Assembly (NCBI GenBank): GCA_023388955.1
Contig: JAEWFH010000082.1
Span: forward strand, 1-10,464
Length of the DNA stretch: 10,464 bases
Reading direction: 5' to 3'
Source: Pseudomonadota bacterium
GTDB lineage: Bacteria; Pseudomonadota; Gammaproteobacteria; Xanthomonadales; Xanthomonadaceae
Notes under the pieces: model-generated
Database searches by the model: none
The model's input: only the letters and a program-made list of their open reading frames with translations
What the model was told of the DNA's origin: nothing
Translations under genes and position numbers: made by a program
In this document: in pieces, positions 1-6,573 of the stretch
How positions within the stretch are numbered: the first letter of the stretch is position 1
How the letters are laid out: each line of letters begins with the position of its first letter

Positions 1-1140
1 GTGCCGGAAGGACGCGAGGGTGCGACCGGCATCGCCTTCAAGCACGCGCATTCGGGCGACAACCCCGAGGCGGACTGGGGGCGCCATGTCCGCCAGGCGG
101 CGGAATACGGGCTGGACGTGCTGGGCCGGGCGTTCCCGGACCAGGCGCCGTTCCAGTGGGACGACACCCGGGTGATCGCGGTCGGCATCTCCAACGGTGG
201 CGGTGCGGTGCTGCAGGCGGCGGGCCTGGAGGGCGGGTGGCTGGATGCGGTCGTCGCCGGCGAGCCCAACGTGCTGGTCGACGGCCATGGCAGCCGGGCG
301 CTTTATGACTACACCACCGAGGCCGCGCTGGTGATGCCGTGCGCGCTGCTGAACCTGGACGAGCTGCCGCAGCCGCCGCTGGCCGCCCAGGTGCGCCCGT
401 TCTCGGAGCAGCGCTGCGCTTCGCTCGCCGAGTCCGGGGTGATTGAGGGCGATGACATCGCCAGCCGGGCGCGTTCGGCCCACGAACTGCTGTCCTCGAC
501 CGGATGGACCGAAGAGGCGCTGCGCGCGGGCGTGCTGTCGGTTGGCTTCGACCTGTGGCGCGCGGTCGCGGCGACCTATGCCCCGGCCTATACCCGGGCG
601 GGGCTGGATGCGCATCCCTGCGCCATGTCCTGGGCGGTGGTGGGCGAGGCCGGGCCGCGTCCGGCCACCGCGGCCGAGCGGGCGGCGTGGTGGTCCGATG
701 CCAGCGGCATCCCGCCGGGCAACGGCATCATGCTGCTCGATGCCAGCCTGGCCGCGCCCGACCCCGGCCTGGGTGGCCTGCAATGCCTGCGCGGGCTGTG
801 GACCGGCCAGGGTGAACAGGCGGAGGCGCTGCGCGCCGGCGTCGAGGCGACGAAGGCCGCGATGCCGCCCGCCGGGCTGCCGGTGGTCGTGGTCCACGGC
901 ACTGACGACGGCCTGATCCCGATGGCCTTCAGCAGCCGTCCCTACGTGGAAGCGGCCCGCGCATCGGGGGCGACCGTCGCGTACTGGCAGGTCGAGGACG
1001 CGCAGCATTTCGACGGCTTCCTGGTGCTGCCGGACTACGCCGCCCGCTACCGCCCGCTGCTGCCGCACGTATACGAAGCACTGGAACAGGTCGATCGCCA
1101 CCTGGACGGGGCCGCGTTCCCCGCCGATGCCCGGCTGTAA
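1..1140 (+). CDS. 3-hydroxybutyrate oligomer hydrolase, C-terminal part (5' truncated by window edge)
   Basis: Resembles the D-(-)-3-hydroxybutyrate oligomer hydrolase family (3HBOH, EC 3.1.1.22), which cleaves short oligomers released during polyhydroxybutyrate breakdown into 3-hydroxybutyrate. The visible 379 residues start inside the alpha/beta-hydrolase domain: the opening GIAFKHAHSGDNPE and DWGRH match internal family sequence. The family is usually about 700 residues, so the true start and any signal peptide lie left of the window, and the GTG at base 1 is not a credible start. The nucleophile elbow GISNGGG places Ser64 (window numbering), followed by the family-typical VVAGEPNV. Likely acid and base residues are Asp302 or Asp303 in HGTDDG and His336 in AQHFDGF. 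The C-terminus looks complete. It converges on the next minus-strand gene with 41 bp between stops. A PHA system protein two genes away fits a polyhydroxybutyrate role. Family call is fairly sure; periplasmic or cytoplasmic location cannot be told. Confidence 0.88.
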   Translation: MPEGREGATGIAFKHAHSGDNPEADWGRHVRQAAEYGLDVLGRAFPDQAPFQWDDTRVIAVGISNGGGAVLQAAGLEGGWLDAVVAGEPNVLVDGHGSRALYDYTTEAALVMPCALLNLDELPQPPLAAQVRPFSEQRCASLAESGVIEGDDIASRARSAHELLSSTGWTEEALRAGVLSVGFDLWRAVAATYAPAYTRAGLDAHPCAMSWAVVGEAGPRPATAAERAAWWSDASGIPPGNGIMLLDASLAAPDPGLGGLQCLRGLWTGQGEQAEALRAGVEATKAAMPPAGLPVVVVHGTDDGLIPMAFSSRPYVEAARASGATVAYWQVEDAQHFDGFLVLPDYAARYRPLLPHVYEALEQVDRHLDGAAFPADARL

Positions 1141-1147
1141 TCCCGGT

Positions 1148-1164
1148 CCCGGCGCGTAGCCGGG
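1148..1164. terminator. Small hairpin between convergent genes (possible weak bidirectional terminator)
   Basis: CCCGGC and GCCGGG form a perfect 6-bp stem around a 5-nt loop (GCGTA), in the 41-bp gap between two converging stop codons. No T-run follows on either strand, so it is not a classic intrinsic terminator. In DNA this GC-rich a 6-bp stem can arise by chance; position is the main argument. Confidence 0.3.
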
Positions 1165-1181
1165 CGGCCCTCAGCGCCGGC

Positions 1182-2144
1182 TCAATAGGGCGCGCACTGC
1201 AGGAAGCGCACGCGGCCGCCGCCATCCGGCGGTTGCAGCTGCACGCGCTGGTCGCGGATGTCGGGGTGCGTGCGCAGCACCGAGCAGATGGCCTCGACCA
1301 GGGCGTCGTCGGCTTCGCGCTCCAGGCGCACCACCAGGGTGGAGCGGGTGGCCCAGCCGGCGTGGCGCACATCGGGCAGGGTGGCCAGCTCGTCCAGGGC
1401 GCGGCCACGCTGCTCCTCCTCGCTCAGCTCGACCGGTCGCAGCAGGTCCGCGGGCAGTGGCGGCGGCGCGGTGCCGGGAGCTTCGGTATCACGGCGGGTG
1501 TCCGGCGTGCCACCGGCCGGCGGTGCGCTGGCGGGTGCCGGCTCCGATGCCAGGTGGGGCACCAGCAGCCAGGCCAGGGCCATGCCCAGCAGGAAGGCCA
1601 CCAGCCAGGCCAGCAGGCCACGGCGGTGGATCTCGCCGCCGGCCTTCGCGCGCACATCCTCCAGCAAGCTGTCCGGCAGTACCGGCTCGACGAGTTTCCA
1701 CACCGCCGGCCCGTCCAGCAGCTCCACGCCTGAGTCGACCTTGTGCGCGGCCGGGGTGAATCCGCCCAGGGTCGCGAGCACGCCCCCGCGGGCGTCGGAC
1801 ATGCGGATGGAGCGGACCATGCGTTGGACTGCGTCCGGCCCGAGTTGCTTGTCCAGCCCCTGGCGGCAACCCAGCAGCCAGGTATGGCCGCCGCGCAGGA
1901 GCAGCAGGTCGGCTTCCTGGCCCCGGCTGGGGTCGGGCTGTTCGCGGCTGCGCTGGAACCCGGATTGCTCCAGGCCCTGGACCACGAAACCGGAGTATTC
2001 GCGCCAGCGCATCGCCGCCAGCGCCGCCAGCCCTGCCTTGCACTCGAGCACGCGGCGCTGGCGCCGCCGGATAACGAAGCTGGCAATGCCACCGATGACG
2101 ACGGTGACCACCAGCGTGATGACGAGGAAACTCAACGTCGGCAT
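1182..2144 (-). CDS. Two-helix membrane protein with a degenerate Mrr/restriction-endonuclease-like domain
   Basis: A 320-residue protein of unknown role. Residues 4-25 form a first transmembrane helix, followed by an RRRQRR basic stretch that suggests a cytoplasmic next domain. Residues 47-152 resemble the Mrr-type (type IV restriction endonuclease-like) fold: WREYSGFVVQGLEQSGF near the start, then EADLLLLRGG, WLLGCR, and GGVLATLGGFTPAA with a DG at 144-145. Catalytic members carry Asp...QxK. Here Asp79 is present, but the QxK position reads Gly92-Cys93-Arg94, so nuclease activity is doubtful. A second helix spans about 178-195, then a Pro/Ala-rich linker (200-232). A C-terminal domain of about 85 residues follows that I do not recognise. 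The ATG at 2144 has no clear Shine-Dalgarno; it was chosen because the first helix starts right after it. It lies 71 bp behind the PHA system gene on the same strand and may be co-transcribed with it. The domain call is by pattern only. Confidence 0.7.
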   Translation of the reverse strand: MPTLSFLVITLVVTVVIGGIASFVIRRRQRRVLECKAGLAALAAMRWREYSGFVVQGLEQSGFQRSREQPDPSRGQEADLLLLRGGHTWLLGCRQGLDKQLGPDAVQRMVRSIRMSDARGGVLATLGGFTPAAHKVDSGVELLDGPAVWKLVEPVLPDSLLEDVRAKAGGEIHRRGLLAWLVAFLLGMALAWLLVPHLASEPAPASAPPAGGTPDTRRDTEAPGTAPPPLPADLLRPVELSEEEQRGRALDELATLPDVRHAGWATRSTLVVRLEREADDALVEAICSVLRTHPDIRDQRVQLQPPDGGGRVRFLQCAPY

Positions 2145-2215
2145 GTACTGGGGGGGAAGTCTTGCGAGGCGCTCAAGGGTAGCGTGCGCCCGCGTGCACG
2201 GCGTGACCGTTGCGG

Positions 2216-2491
2216 TCAGCTGAAGCGTTCGCCCAGCACGCGGCGGACTTCCTGCTCGATCGGGCCGCGCATCGGCGCCAGCAGGAAGCCCAGCTGGGCG
2301 CTGAAGTGGAGTTCCGCAGGCAACAGCGCCAGGTGGCCTTCGACCCCGGGTGCGGTGAAACGCAGGATGTCCCCGTCCCAGGTGCTGCGCATGCCGTAGC
2401 GCTCGGCCAGGATCGTGGCCACGTCGTGCACGCGGTCGCGGGCATGTGCCGGCGGCAGGGTGTGGGGATGCCGGATGTCGATGCTGGACAT
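2216..2491 (-). CDS. Polyhydroxyalkanoic acid system family protein (PHA_gran_rgn)
   Basis: A 91-residue soluble protein matching the small family annotated as putative polyhydroxyalkanoic acid system protein (PHA_gran_rgn), often found in PHA-making proteobacteria and presumed to be granule-associated or regulatory. No reaction is known. Recognisable features are IDIRHPHTLPPAHAR at 4-18, an Arg-Tyr-Gly turn near 31-33, and the WDGDILRF strand (38-45). The hydrophobic LALLPAEL segment and a C-terminal PIEQEVRRVL helix complete it. The length equals the family's usual length. An ATG at 2518 would add nine residues, but it overlaps the -10 box of the promoter proposed at 2517-2544, so the ATG at 2491 is preferred. 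No strong Shine-Dalgarno is visible for either. It is divergent from the FHA gene and 71 bp upstream of the Mrr-like membrane gene. Its link to PHA gains support from the oligomer hydrolase at the left end of the window. Confidence 0.82.
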   Translation of the reverse strand: MSSIDIRHPHTLPPAHARDRVHDVATILAERYGMRSTWDGDILRFTAPGVEGHLALLPAELHFSAQLGFLLAPMRGPIEQEVRRVLGERFS

Positions 2492-2516
2492 GGACGCTAC
2501 CGTCGTGGGGTGGGAC

Positions 2517-2544
2517 ATTGTGCCCCGCCCGGCGTGGGGTTCAA
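2517..2544 (-). promoter_or_regulatory. Probable sigma70-type promoter for the PHA system gene
   Basis: On the minus strand TTGAAC (2544-2539) is followed by a 16-bp spacer and CACAAT (2522-2517). Each hexamer matches the consensus at 4 of 6 positions. Transcription would start near 2510, leaving a leader of about 20 nt before the ATG at 2491. It sits in a gene-free divergent region. This is a pattern match only. Confidence 0.5.
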
Positions 2545-2578
2545 GCGCGCCGGTGGCCGTGCCCGCGGCGGGGTTGCG

Positions 2579-2587
2579 TGCTAGATT
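2579..2587 (+). promoter_or_regulatory. Extended -10 promoter for the FHA-serC-aroA operon
   Basis: TG-C-TAGATT is an extended -10 element (TG at 2579-2580, hexamer at 2582-2587). There is no good -35, as is common when the TG extension is present. The expected start site, 7-9 nt downstream, falls at 2594-2596, on the GTG start codon of the FHA gene. The operon mRNA would then be leaderless at its first gene. Confidence 0.45.
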
Positions 2588-2595
2588 GCGGCCGC

Positions 2596-3396
2596 GTGGA
2601 AACCCTTCGATTCCGATTCGCCGACCGCAGCCGCGATGACCTCGTGCTCGGGCCGGGCGTGCATGCCGTGGGCACCGGCCCGGACGGCCCCCGGCTCGTG
2701 GGCCGCGCCGAGGACGCACGGCTGCAGGTGAGCGTCGATGGCCGTGGCAGCTGGCTGCAGTTGCGCGAAGGCGCCAGCCGGGTGCACGTCAACGGTCGCC
2801 CGGTGCGGCGCATGGCGCTGTTGCGGGCCGGGGACGCGGTCCATATCGACGGGGTCGAACTGGCACTGGCGGGGCCGGGACCGCGGCCGGTACGGTCCAG
2901 CCCGGATCCCGGCGAGGCGGGGGCGCGGCAGGTGCTGCGCGGACTGGGAGGCCACCACCACGGGCGCTGCTTTGCCCTGGACCGGCCGTTGAGCCTGGGA
3001 AGCGCGGCCGACTCGGACATCCGCATTGAAGGCCCCGGGATCCACGACCGCCACCTGCTGCTGTGGCCGCAGGGTGCGGACGTGGTGTTGCAGGTCGCCG
3101 ACGAGCACGTCATGTGCGCGGTCAACGGCCATCCGGCCACTGAGGCCCTGCTGGGCCCGGGCGACCAGGTGGTGGTCGGCAATGGCCAGCGCTTCGTGGT
3201 CGAGTCGCCGCTGGTGCGCGCCCTGATGCCCGGGCCGGTCGTCCGCACGTACCCCGCCAGCGAAGACGGGGACGCTGCCACGACTGCGGCAGCCCGCCCC
3301 GCAGGGGGGAGTTCATGGAGGCACTTGCCCTGGGTGCTGCTGGCGGCGGCCCTGATCGCCGGCGCGCTGGCACTACTGCTGACCTGGGGAGGCTGA
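2596..3396 (+). CDS. FHA-domain protein with two FHA-like repeats and a C-terminal membrane anchor
   Basis: A 266-residue protein starting at GTG 2596 (ETLRFRFADRSRDD follows); upstream in-frame codons run through the promoter region and are unlikely to be translated. Two forkhead-associated-like beta domains are seen. The first (about 22-92) has VGRAEDARLQV, HVNGRPV and LLRAGDAVHIDGVEL. The second (about 122-204) has LGSAADSDIRI, HDRH at 150-153 in place of the canonical SRxH, VNGHP at 176-180 and LLGPGDQVVVGNGQRF. FHA domains bind phosphothreonine peptides. The second copy keeps more of the usual framework, while the first lacks a recognisable SRxH. After an Ala/Gly-rich linker (223-240) a hydrophobic helix (about 244-263) ends three residues from the C-terminus. 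This implies a tail-anchored protein with the FHA domains in the cytoplasm. The stop is 6 bp before serC, so the two are almost certainly co-transcribed. No kinase or phosphatase gene is nearby, so its partner is unknown. Confidence 0.8.
   Translation: METLRFRFADRSRDDLVLGPGVHAVGTGPDGPRLVGRAEDARLQVSVDGRGSWLQLREGASRVHVNGRPVRRMALLRAGDAVHIDGVELALAGPGPRPVRSSPDPGEAGARQVLRGLGGHHHGRCFALDRPLSLGSAADSDIRIEGPGIHDRHLLLWPQGADVVLQVADEHVMCAVNGHPATEALLGPGDQVVVGNGQRFVVESPLVRALMPGPVVRTYPASEDGDAATTAAARPAGGSSWRHLPWVLLAAALIAGALALLLTWGG
3386..3392 (+). promoter_or_regulatory. Ribosome binding site of serC inside the FHA gene end
   Basis: GGGGAGG lies 10 nt before the serC ATG and is built from the last Trp-Gly-Gly codons of the FHA gene. 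The position suggests translational coupling and fixes the serC start at 3403. Confidence 0.7.
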
Positions 3397-3402
3397 GCGC
3401 CG

Positions 3403-4488
3403 ATGGCACGTGCATACAACTTCAGCGCCGGTCCGGCGACCCTGCCCATGGCGGTGCTGGAAGAGGCCCGCGAGGCGATGCTGGAATGGCGCGGTACCGG
3501 CGCCTCGGTGATGGAGCTCAGCCACCGCGGCAGTGAGTTCATGGACGTCGCCGCCCGGGCCGAGGCGGACCTGCGCCGCCTGCTGTCGATTCCCGACGGG
3601 CACGTGGTGCTGTTCCTCACCGGTGGGGCGACCACCCAGCAGGCGCTGCTCGCCTTGAATTTCGCCGCGCCCGGCCAGGCCGCGGACTACGTCGTGACCG
3701 GGCACTGGGGCCGTACCGCGGTGCGCCAGGCCGAGGCCACGGCCACGGTGAACATCGCCGCCGACGCCGGGCCGGACCGCTACGTGGACATCCCGCCGGT
3801 GGCGCGGTGGCGGCGCTCGCCGGACGCGGCCTACCTGCATTACACGGACAACGAGACCATCCACGGGGTCGAGTTCCCCGGCATCCCCGACATCGGGGAC
3901 GTGCCGCTGGTGGCCGACTTCAGTTCCAGCATCGGTTCGCGGCCGCTGGACTTCCGCCGCTTCGGGATGGTGTATGCCGGGGCACAGAAGAACCTGGGAC
4001 CCTCTGGCATCTCGATCGCGGTGCTCCGGCCGGACCTGCTGGAAAGGACGGGGCAGCCCCGTGCGCCGATCTTCGACTACCGCGAGCATGCGCGCGCCGG
4101 TTCGATGCTCAACACGCCGCCGACGTTCAACTGGTACCTCGCCGGCCTGGTGTTCCGGTGGATGCTGGACGAGGGCGGGGTGGAGGCGTTCGCGCGCCGC
4201 AACGCCGAAAAATCGGCGCTGCTGTATTCGGCGATCGACGGCTCCGGCGGCTTCTACCGCAACGAGGTGGCCGCGCCGGTGCGCTCGCGCATGAACGTCC
4301 CGTTCTTCCTGCACGACCCGGCGCTGGAACCACGGTTCCTTGAACAGGCACGCGAAGCCGGCCTGGTCGGGCTGAAGGGACATCGCGCACTGGGTGGCAT
4401 GCGCGCTTCGATCTACAACGCCATGCCCCTGGAGGGGGTACAGGCGCTGGCCGGGTTCATGGACGCGTTCCGGCGCAGGCACGGCTGA
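3403..4488 (+). CDS. serC: Phosphoserine aminotransferase SerC
   Basis: Class V pyridoxal-phosphate (PLP) aminotransferase, 361 residues, the normal full length. It converts 3-phosphohydroxypyruvate plus glutamate to phosphoserine in serine synthesis. In gammaproteobacteria it also transaminates the 4-phosphohydroxythreonine precursor in pyridoxal phosphate synthesis. Family marks are clear: the N-terminal YNFSAGPATLP, substrate-binding His41-Arg42 in ELSHRG, and GGATTQQ at 74-80. Trp102, which stacks on the cofactor, lies in GHWG, and DFSSSIGSRP contains Asp172. The Schiff-base lysine Lys196 is in AGAQKNLGPSG, and NTPPTFNWY and GHRALGGMRAS form the C-terminal signature. It is cytoplasmic and dimeric in the family. 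It follows the FHA gene by 6 bp and its TGA overlaps the aroA ATG by one base, so it sits in the middle of a tight operon. In related bacteria pheA commonly lies between serC and aroA; it is absent here. Confidence 0.97.
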   Translation: MARAYNFSAGPATLPMAVLEEAREAMLEWRGTGASVMELSHRGSEFMDVAARAEADLRRLLSIPDGHVVLFLTGGATTQQALLALNFAAPGQAADYVVTGHWGRTAVRQAEATATVNIAADAGPDRYVDIPPVARWRRSPDAAYLHYTDNETIHGVEFPGIPDIGDVPLVADFSSSIGSRPLDFRRFGMVYAGAQKNLGPSGISIAVLRPDLLERTGQPRAPIFDYREHARAGSMLNTPPTFNWYLAGLVFRWMLDEGGVEAFARRNAEKSALLYSAIDGSGGFYRNEVAAPVRSRMNVPFFLHDPALEPRFLEQAREAGLVGLKGHRALGGMRASIYNAMPLEGVQALAGFMDAFRRRHG

Positions 4489-5819
4489 TGGACGCACGCC
4501 AGGACTGGTGGGCCCGGCCCGGGCAGCCCCTGCGTGGCCGCGTGCAGGTGCCGGGCGACAAGTCGGTCTCGCATCGCGCGCTGATGCTCGGCGCCCTCGC
4601 CGAGGGCGTGACCGCGGTGCGCGGCTTTCTGGAAAGCGCGGACACCATCGCCACCGCGCGGATCCTGGGACAGCTGGGCGTGCGCATCGAAGCACCCTCG
4701 GAAGGGGAGCGGCGCATCCATGGCGTCGGCCTGCATGGGTTGCGGGCGTCGGGCGCGCCACTGGACTGCGGCAACTCCGGAACCGGCATGCGCCTGCTCG
4801 CCGGCCTGCTCGCCGGCCAGGCCTTCGACAGCGAGCTGCTGGGGGATGCGTCCCTTTCGATGCGGCCGATGGGCCGGGTGGTCGAGCCGCTGGAGCGGAT
4901 GGGGGCCTGCATTACCGCGGCGCCGGGCGGCGTGCCTCCGTTGCGGGTCCAGGGCGGTCGCCGCCTGCACGGTACCCGCCACGCGTTGCCGGTCGCCAGC
5001 GCGCAGGTGAAGTCGGCGCTGCTGCTGGCCGGGCTGTACGCCGAAGGTGCCACCGAAGTCGTGGAGCCGCGACCCACCCGCGATTACACCGAGCGCATGC
5101 TGGCCGCGTTTGGCTGGCCGGTGGAATACGCCGCGGGGCATGCCAGGCTCACCGGCGGACACCGGTTGCGCGCCACCGCGGTGGAGGTGCCGGGCGACTT
5201 CTCCTCGGCGGCGTTCTTCCTGGTGGCGGCTTCGGTGGTGCCGGGCTCCGACCTGTGGCTGGCCAACGTCGGCCTGGACCCGCGCCGTACCGGCCTGCTG
5301 CAGGCGCTACGGCTGATGGGGGCGGACATCGAGGTGCACGAGCGCCGCGAGCAGGGCGGCAGCGTGGTCGGTGACCTGCGCGTGCGCCACGCCCGGCTGT
5401 CCGGCATCGAGGTGCCGGAGGCGCTGGTGCCGGACATGATCGACGAGTTCCCGGCGCTGTTCGCCGCCGCCGCCTGCGCGGACGGGCCGACCGTGGTCCG
5501 CGGCGCCGCGGAGCTGCGGGTAAAGGAGTCGGACCGGATCGCCGCCATGGCCCGGGGCCTGCGGGTGCTGGGTGCGACGGTCGGGGAAACCCCGGATGGC
5601 GCCTGCATCCAGGGCCCGCTGTCGGCCGGCGGCACGGTGGAGGCCGTGGGCGACCACCGCATCGCGATGGCCCTGGCGGTGGCGGCCCAGTGCACCCCCG
5701 CGCCGGTGCGGGTACGGGACGTGGCCAACGTGGCGACCTCGTTCCCGGGCTTTGCCGCGCTGGCGGTGGAATGCGGGATGGGCCTGGACGCCGCGCTGGC
5801 GCCGTCCCGGCGGGACTAG
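4488..5819 (+). CDS. aroA: 5-enolpyruvylshikimate-3-phosphate synthase AroA
   Basis: EPSP synthase (EC 2.5.1.19), 443 residues. It joins phosphoenolpyruvate and shikimate-3-phosphate in the sixth step of chorismate synthesis. Seen are PGDKSVSHRALM (Lys25, Ser26, Arg30), CGNSGTGMRLL at 94-104, DASLSMRPMGRV, and SAQVKSALLLAGL (Gln173). Further on are PDMIDEFP (Asp319), LRVKESDR (Lys346, Glu347) and DHRIAM. The overall pattern, including RPMGRV, SAQVKSA and MIDE, is closer to the class II type (Agrobacterium CP4, Bacillus) than to E. coli AroA. Gly98 occupies the glyphosate-critical position (Gly96 in E. coli, Ala100 in CP4), while Leu103 replaces the class I Pro101. The ATG is entered through the TGATG overlap with the serC stop; an AGG 8 nt upstream is the only Shine-Dalgarno candidate, so coupling is likely. 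Its TAG stop shares a CTAG with the stop of the convergent gene, leaving no room for a terminator. Confidence 0.97.
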   Translation: MDARQDWWARPGQPLRGRVQVPGDKSVSHRALMLGALAEGVTAVRGFLESADTIATARILGQLGVRIEAPSEGERRIHGVGLHGLRASGAPLDCGNSGTGMRLLAGLLAGQAFDSELLGDASLSMRPMGRVVEPLERMGACITAAPGGVPPLRVQGGRRLHGTRHALPVASAQVKSALLLAGLYAEGATEVVEPRPTRDYTERMLAAFGWPVEYAAGHARLTGGHRLRATAVEVPGDFSSAAFFLVAASVVPGSDLWLANVGLDPRRTGLLQALRLMGADIEVHERREQGGSVVGDLRVRHARLSGIEVPEALVPDMIDEFPALFAAAACADGPTVVRGAAELRVKESDRIAAMARGLRVLGATVGETPDGACIQGPLSAGGTVEAVGDHRIAMALAVAAQCTPAPVRVRDVANVATSFPGFAALAVECGMGLDAALAPSRRD

Positions 5820-6448
5820 CGCGCCGGGGTGAACTCGATCGGTACGCGCACCATGCCGCGTGCCGGCTGGCCGTCCACCAGCGCCGGCTCGAAGCGCCAG
5901 CCCCGCACCGCCTCCACCGCGGCACGGTCCAGTGCGCGCGAACGGCTGCTTTCGGCAACGGTGACGGAGGTGGGCGTGCCGTCCGGACCCACCTCCACGC
6001 GCACTATCACGGTGCCGCCGCGTCCCCGGCGCAGTTCGCCGGGCGGGTAGCGCGGGCTTGGCGTCATTCCCGCGAGGGGGCGGGGCGCGCGGCTCTCGCC
6101 ACCCGTGGCCTGGGGCAGCGGCGCCGGCGTGCTGGCCTGGACAGGCTCGGTCGGGGCGGCGTCGGAAGGCTGCGCGGCGACGGCGTCCCCATCGGGAAGC
6201 TCCTGCTCCGGCGGCAGCCCCAGGTCCTGCCCCCGTTCGGAGGAAGGCGTGGGCAGCGGCTGGTAGATCGGCTGCGACGCCGTCGGCCGGGGGCCGTCGC
6301 TGCGGTAGAAGTCGAAGTCGTCGCGCTCGCTGTACCACAGCATGGCGAACGCGCCGATGCCCAGCGCGACCGCGAGCGCGACCAGCAACAGGGCGCCCGG
6401 CGTGGGAAGCAGGGCCTTGCGGCGGGAGGGGGTGTCCGGGTTTGGCAT
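5816..6448 (-). CDS. TonB-family energy transducer-like protein with C-terminal TonB domain
   Basis: A 210-residue inner-membrane protein. A short cytoplasmic basic segment (SRRKALL) leads into one transmembrane helix (about 15-38). A long Pro/Ala/Gln-rich periplasmic stretch follows (55-132), then a TonB C-terminal-type domain at 133-206. That domain shows RYPPGELRRGRGGTVIVRVEV, GPDGTPTSVTV, the DRAAVEAVRGWRFEPA segment and a final VPIEF strand. The family either links proton-motive force to outer-membrane receptors or acts as a general periplasmic partner. No exbB, exbD or receptor gene is nearby, so the role is open. Two further in-frame ATGs at 6484 and 6514 would lengthen it to 222 or 232 residues. 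The added codons have many A/T third positions, unlike the rest, and approach the serS promoter, so 6448 was chosen; no start has a good Shine-Dalgarno. The stop interlocks with that of aroA. Confidence 0.85.
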   Translation of the reverse strand: MPNPDTPSRRKALLPTPGALLLVALAVALGIGAFAMLWYSERDDFDFYRSDGPRPTASQPIYQPLPTPSSERGQDLGLPPEQELPDGDAVAAQPSDAAPTEPVQASTPAPLPQATGGESRAPRPLAGMTPSPRYPPGELRRGRGGTVIVRVEVGPDGTPTSVTVAESSRSRALDRAAVEAVRGWRFEPALVDGQPARGMVRVPIEFTPAR

Positions 6449-6538
6449 GGGCGGTCGGGGAACGGGATCGCCCCCATTTTGCATATTCGCGGCGTGGCTG
6501 CCCGTCGATGCCATGGGCGGGACGGGGGCGTCTCGGGC

Positions 6539-6544
6539 GATAAT
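6539..6544 (+). promoter_or_regulatory. -10 element of the serS promoter
   Basis: GATAAT matches the sigma70 -10 consensus at 5 of 6 positions and stands out in very GC-rich DNA. No clear -35 is seen about 17 bp upstream. A start near 6551 would give a leader of about 22 nt containing the AAGG ribosome site (6562-6565) before the serS ATG at 6574. Confidence 0.5.
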
Positions 6545-6573
6545 CCCCGCTTCGCTGCCACAAGGTGCCTTCC

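Noticed and set aside
1182..2144. A restriction-type defence system
   Set aside because: The Mrr-like domain lacks the catalytic lysine motif and no methylase, helicase or other defence gene is nearby.
1258..2223. A 321-codon plus-strand open frame opposite the Mrr-like gene
   Set aside because: Ser/Arg-rich composition with no domain; the minus-strand frame has two transmembrane helices and a fold-like pattern.
2541..3635. A 364-codon minus-strand open frame opposite the FHA gene
   Set aside because: Ser/Arg/Pro-rich shadow; the plus-strand frame has FHA-like motifs, a membrane anchor and tight operon spacing to serC.
3373..4761. A 462-codon minus-strand open frame opposite serC
   Set aside because: Antisense shadow of a full-length serC; His/Arg/Gly-rich composition and no recognisable domain.
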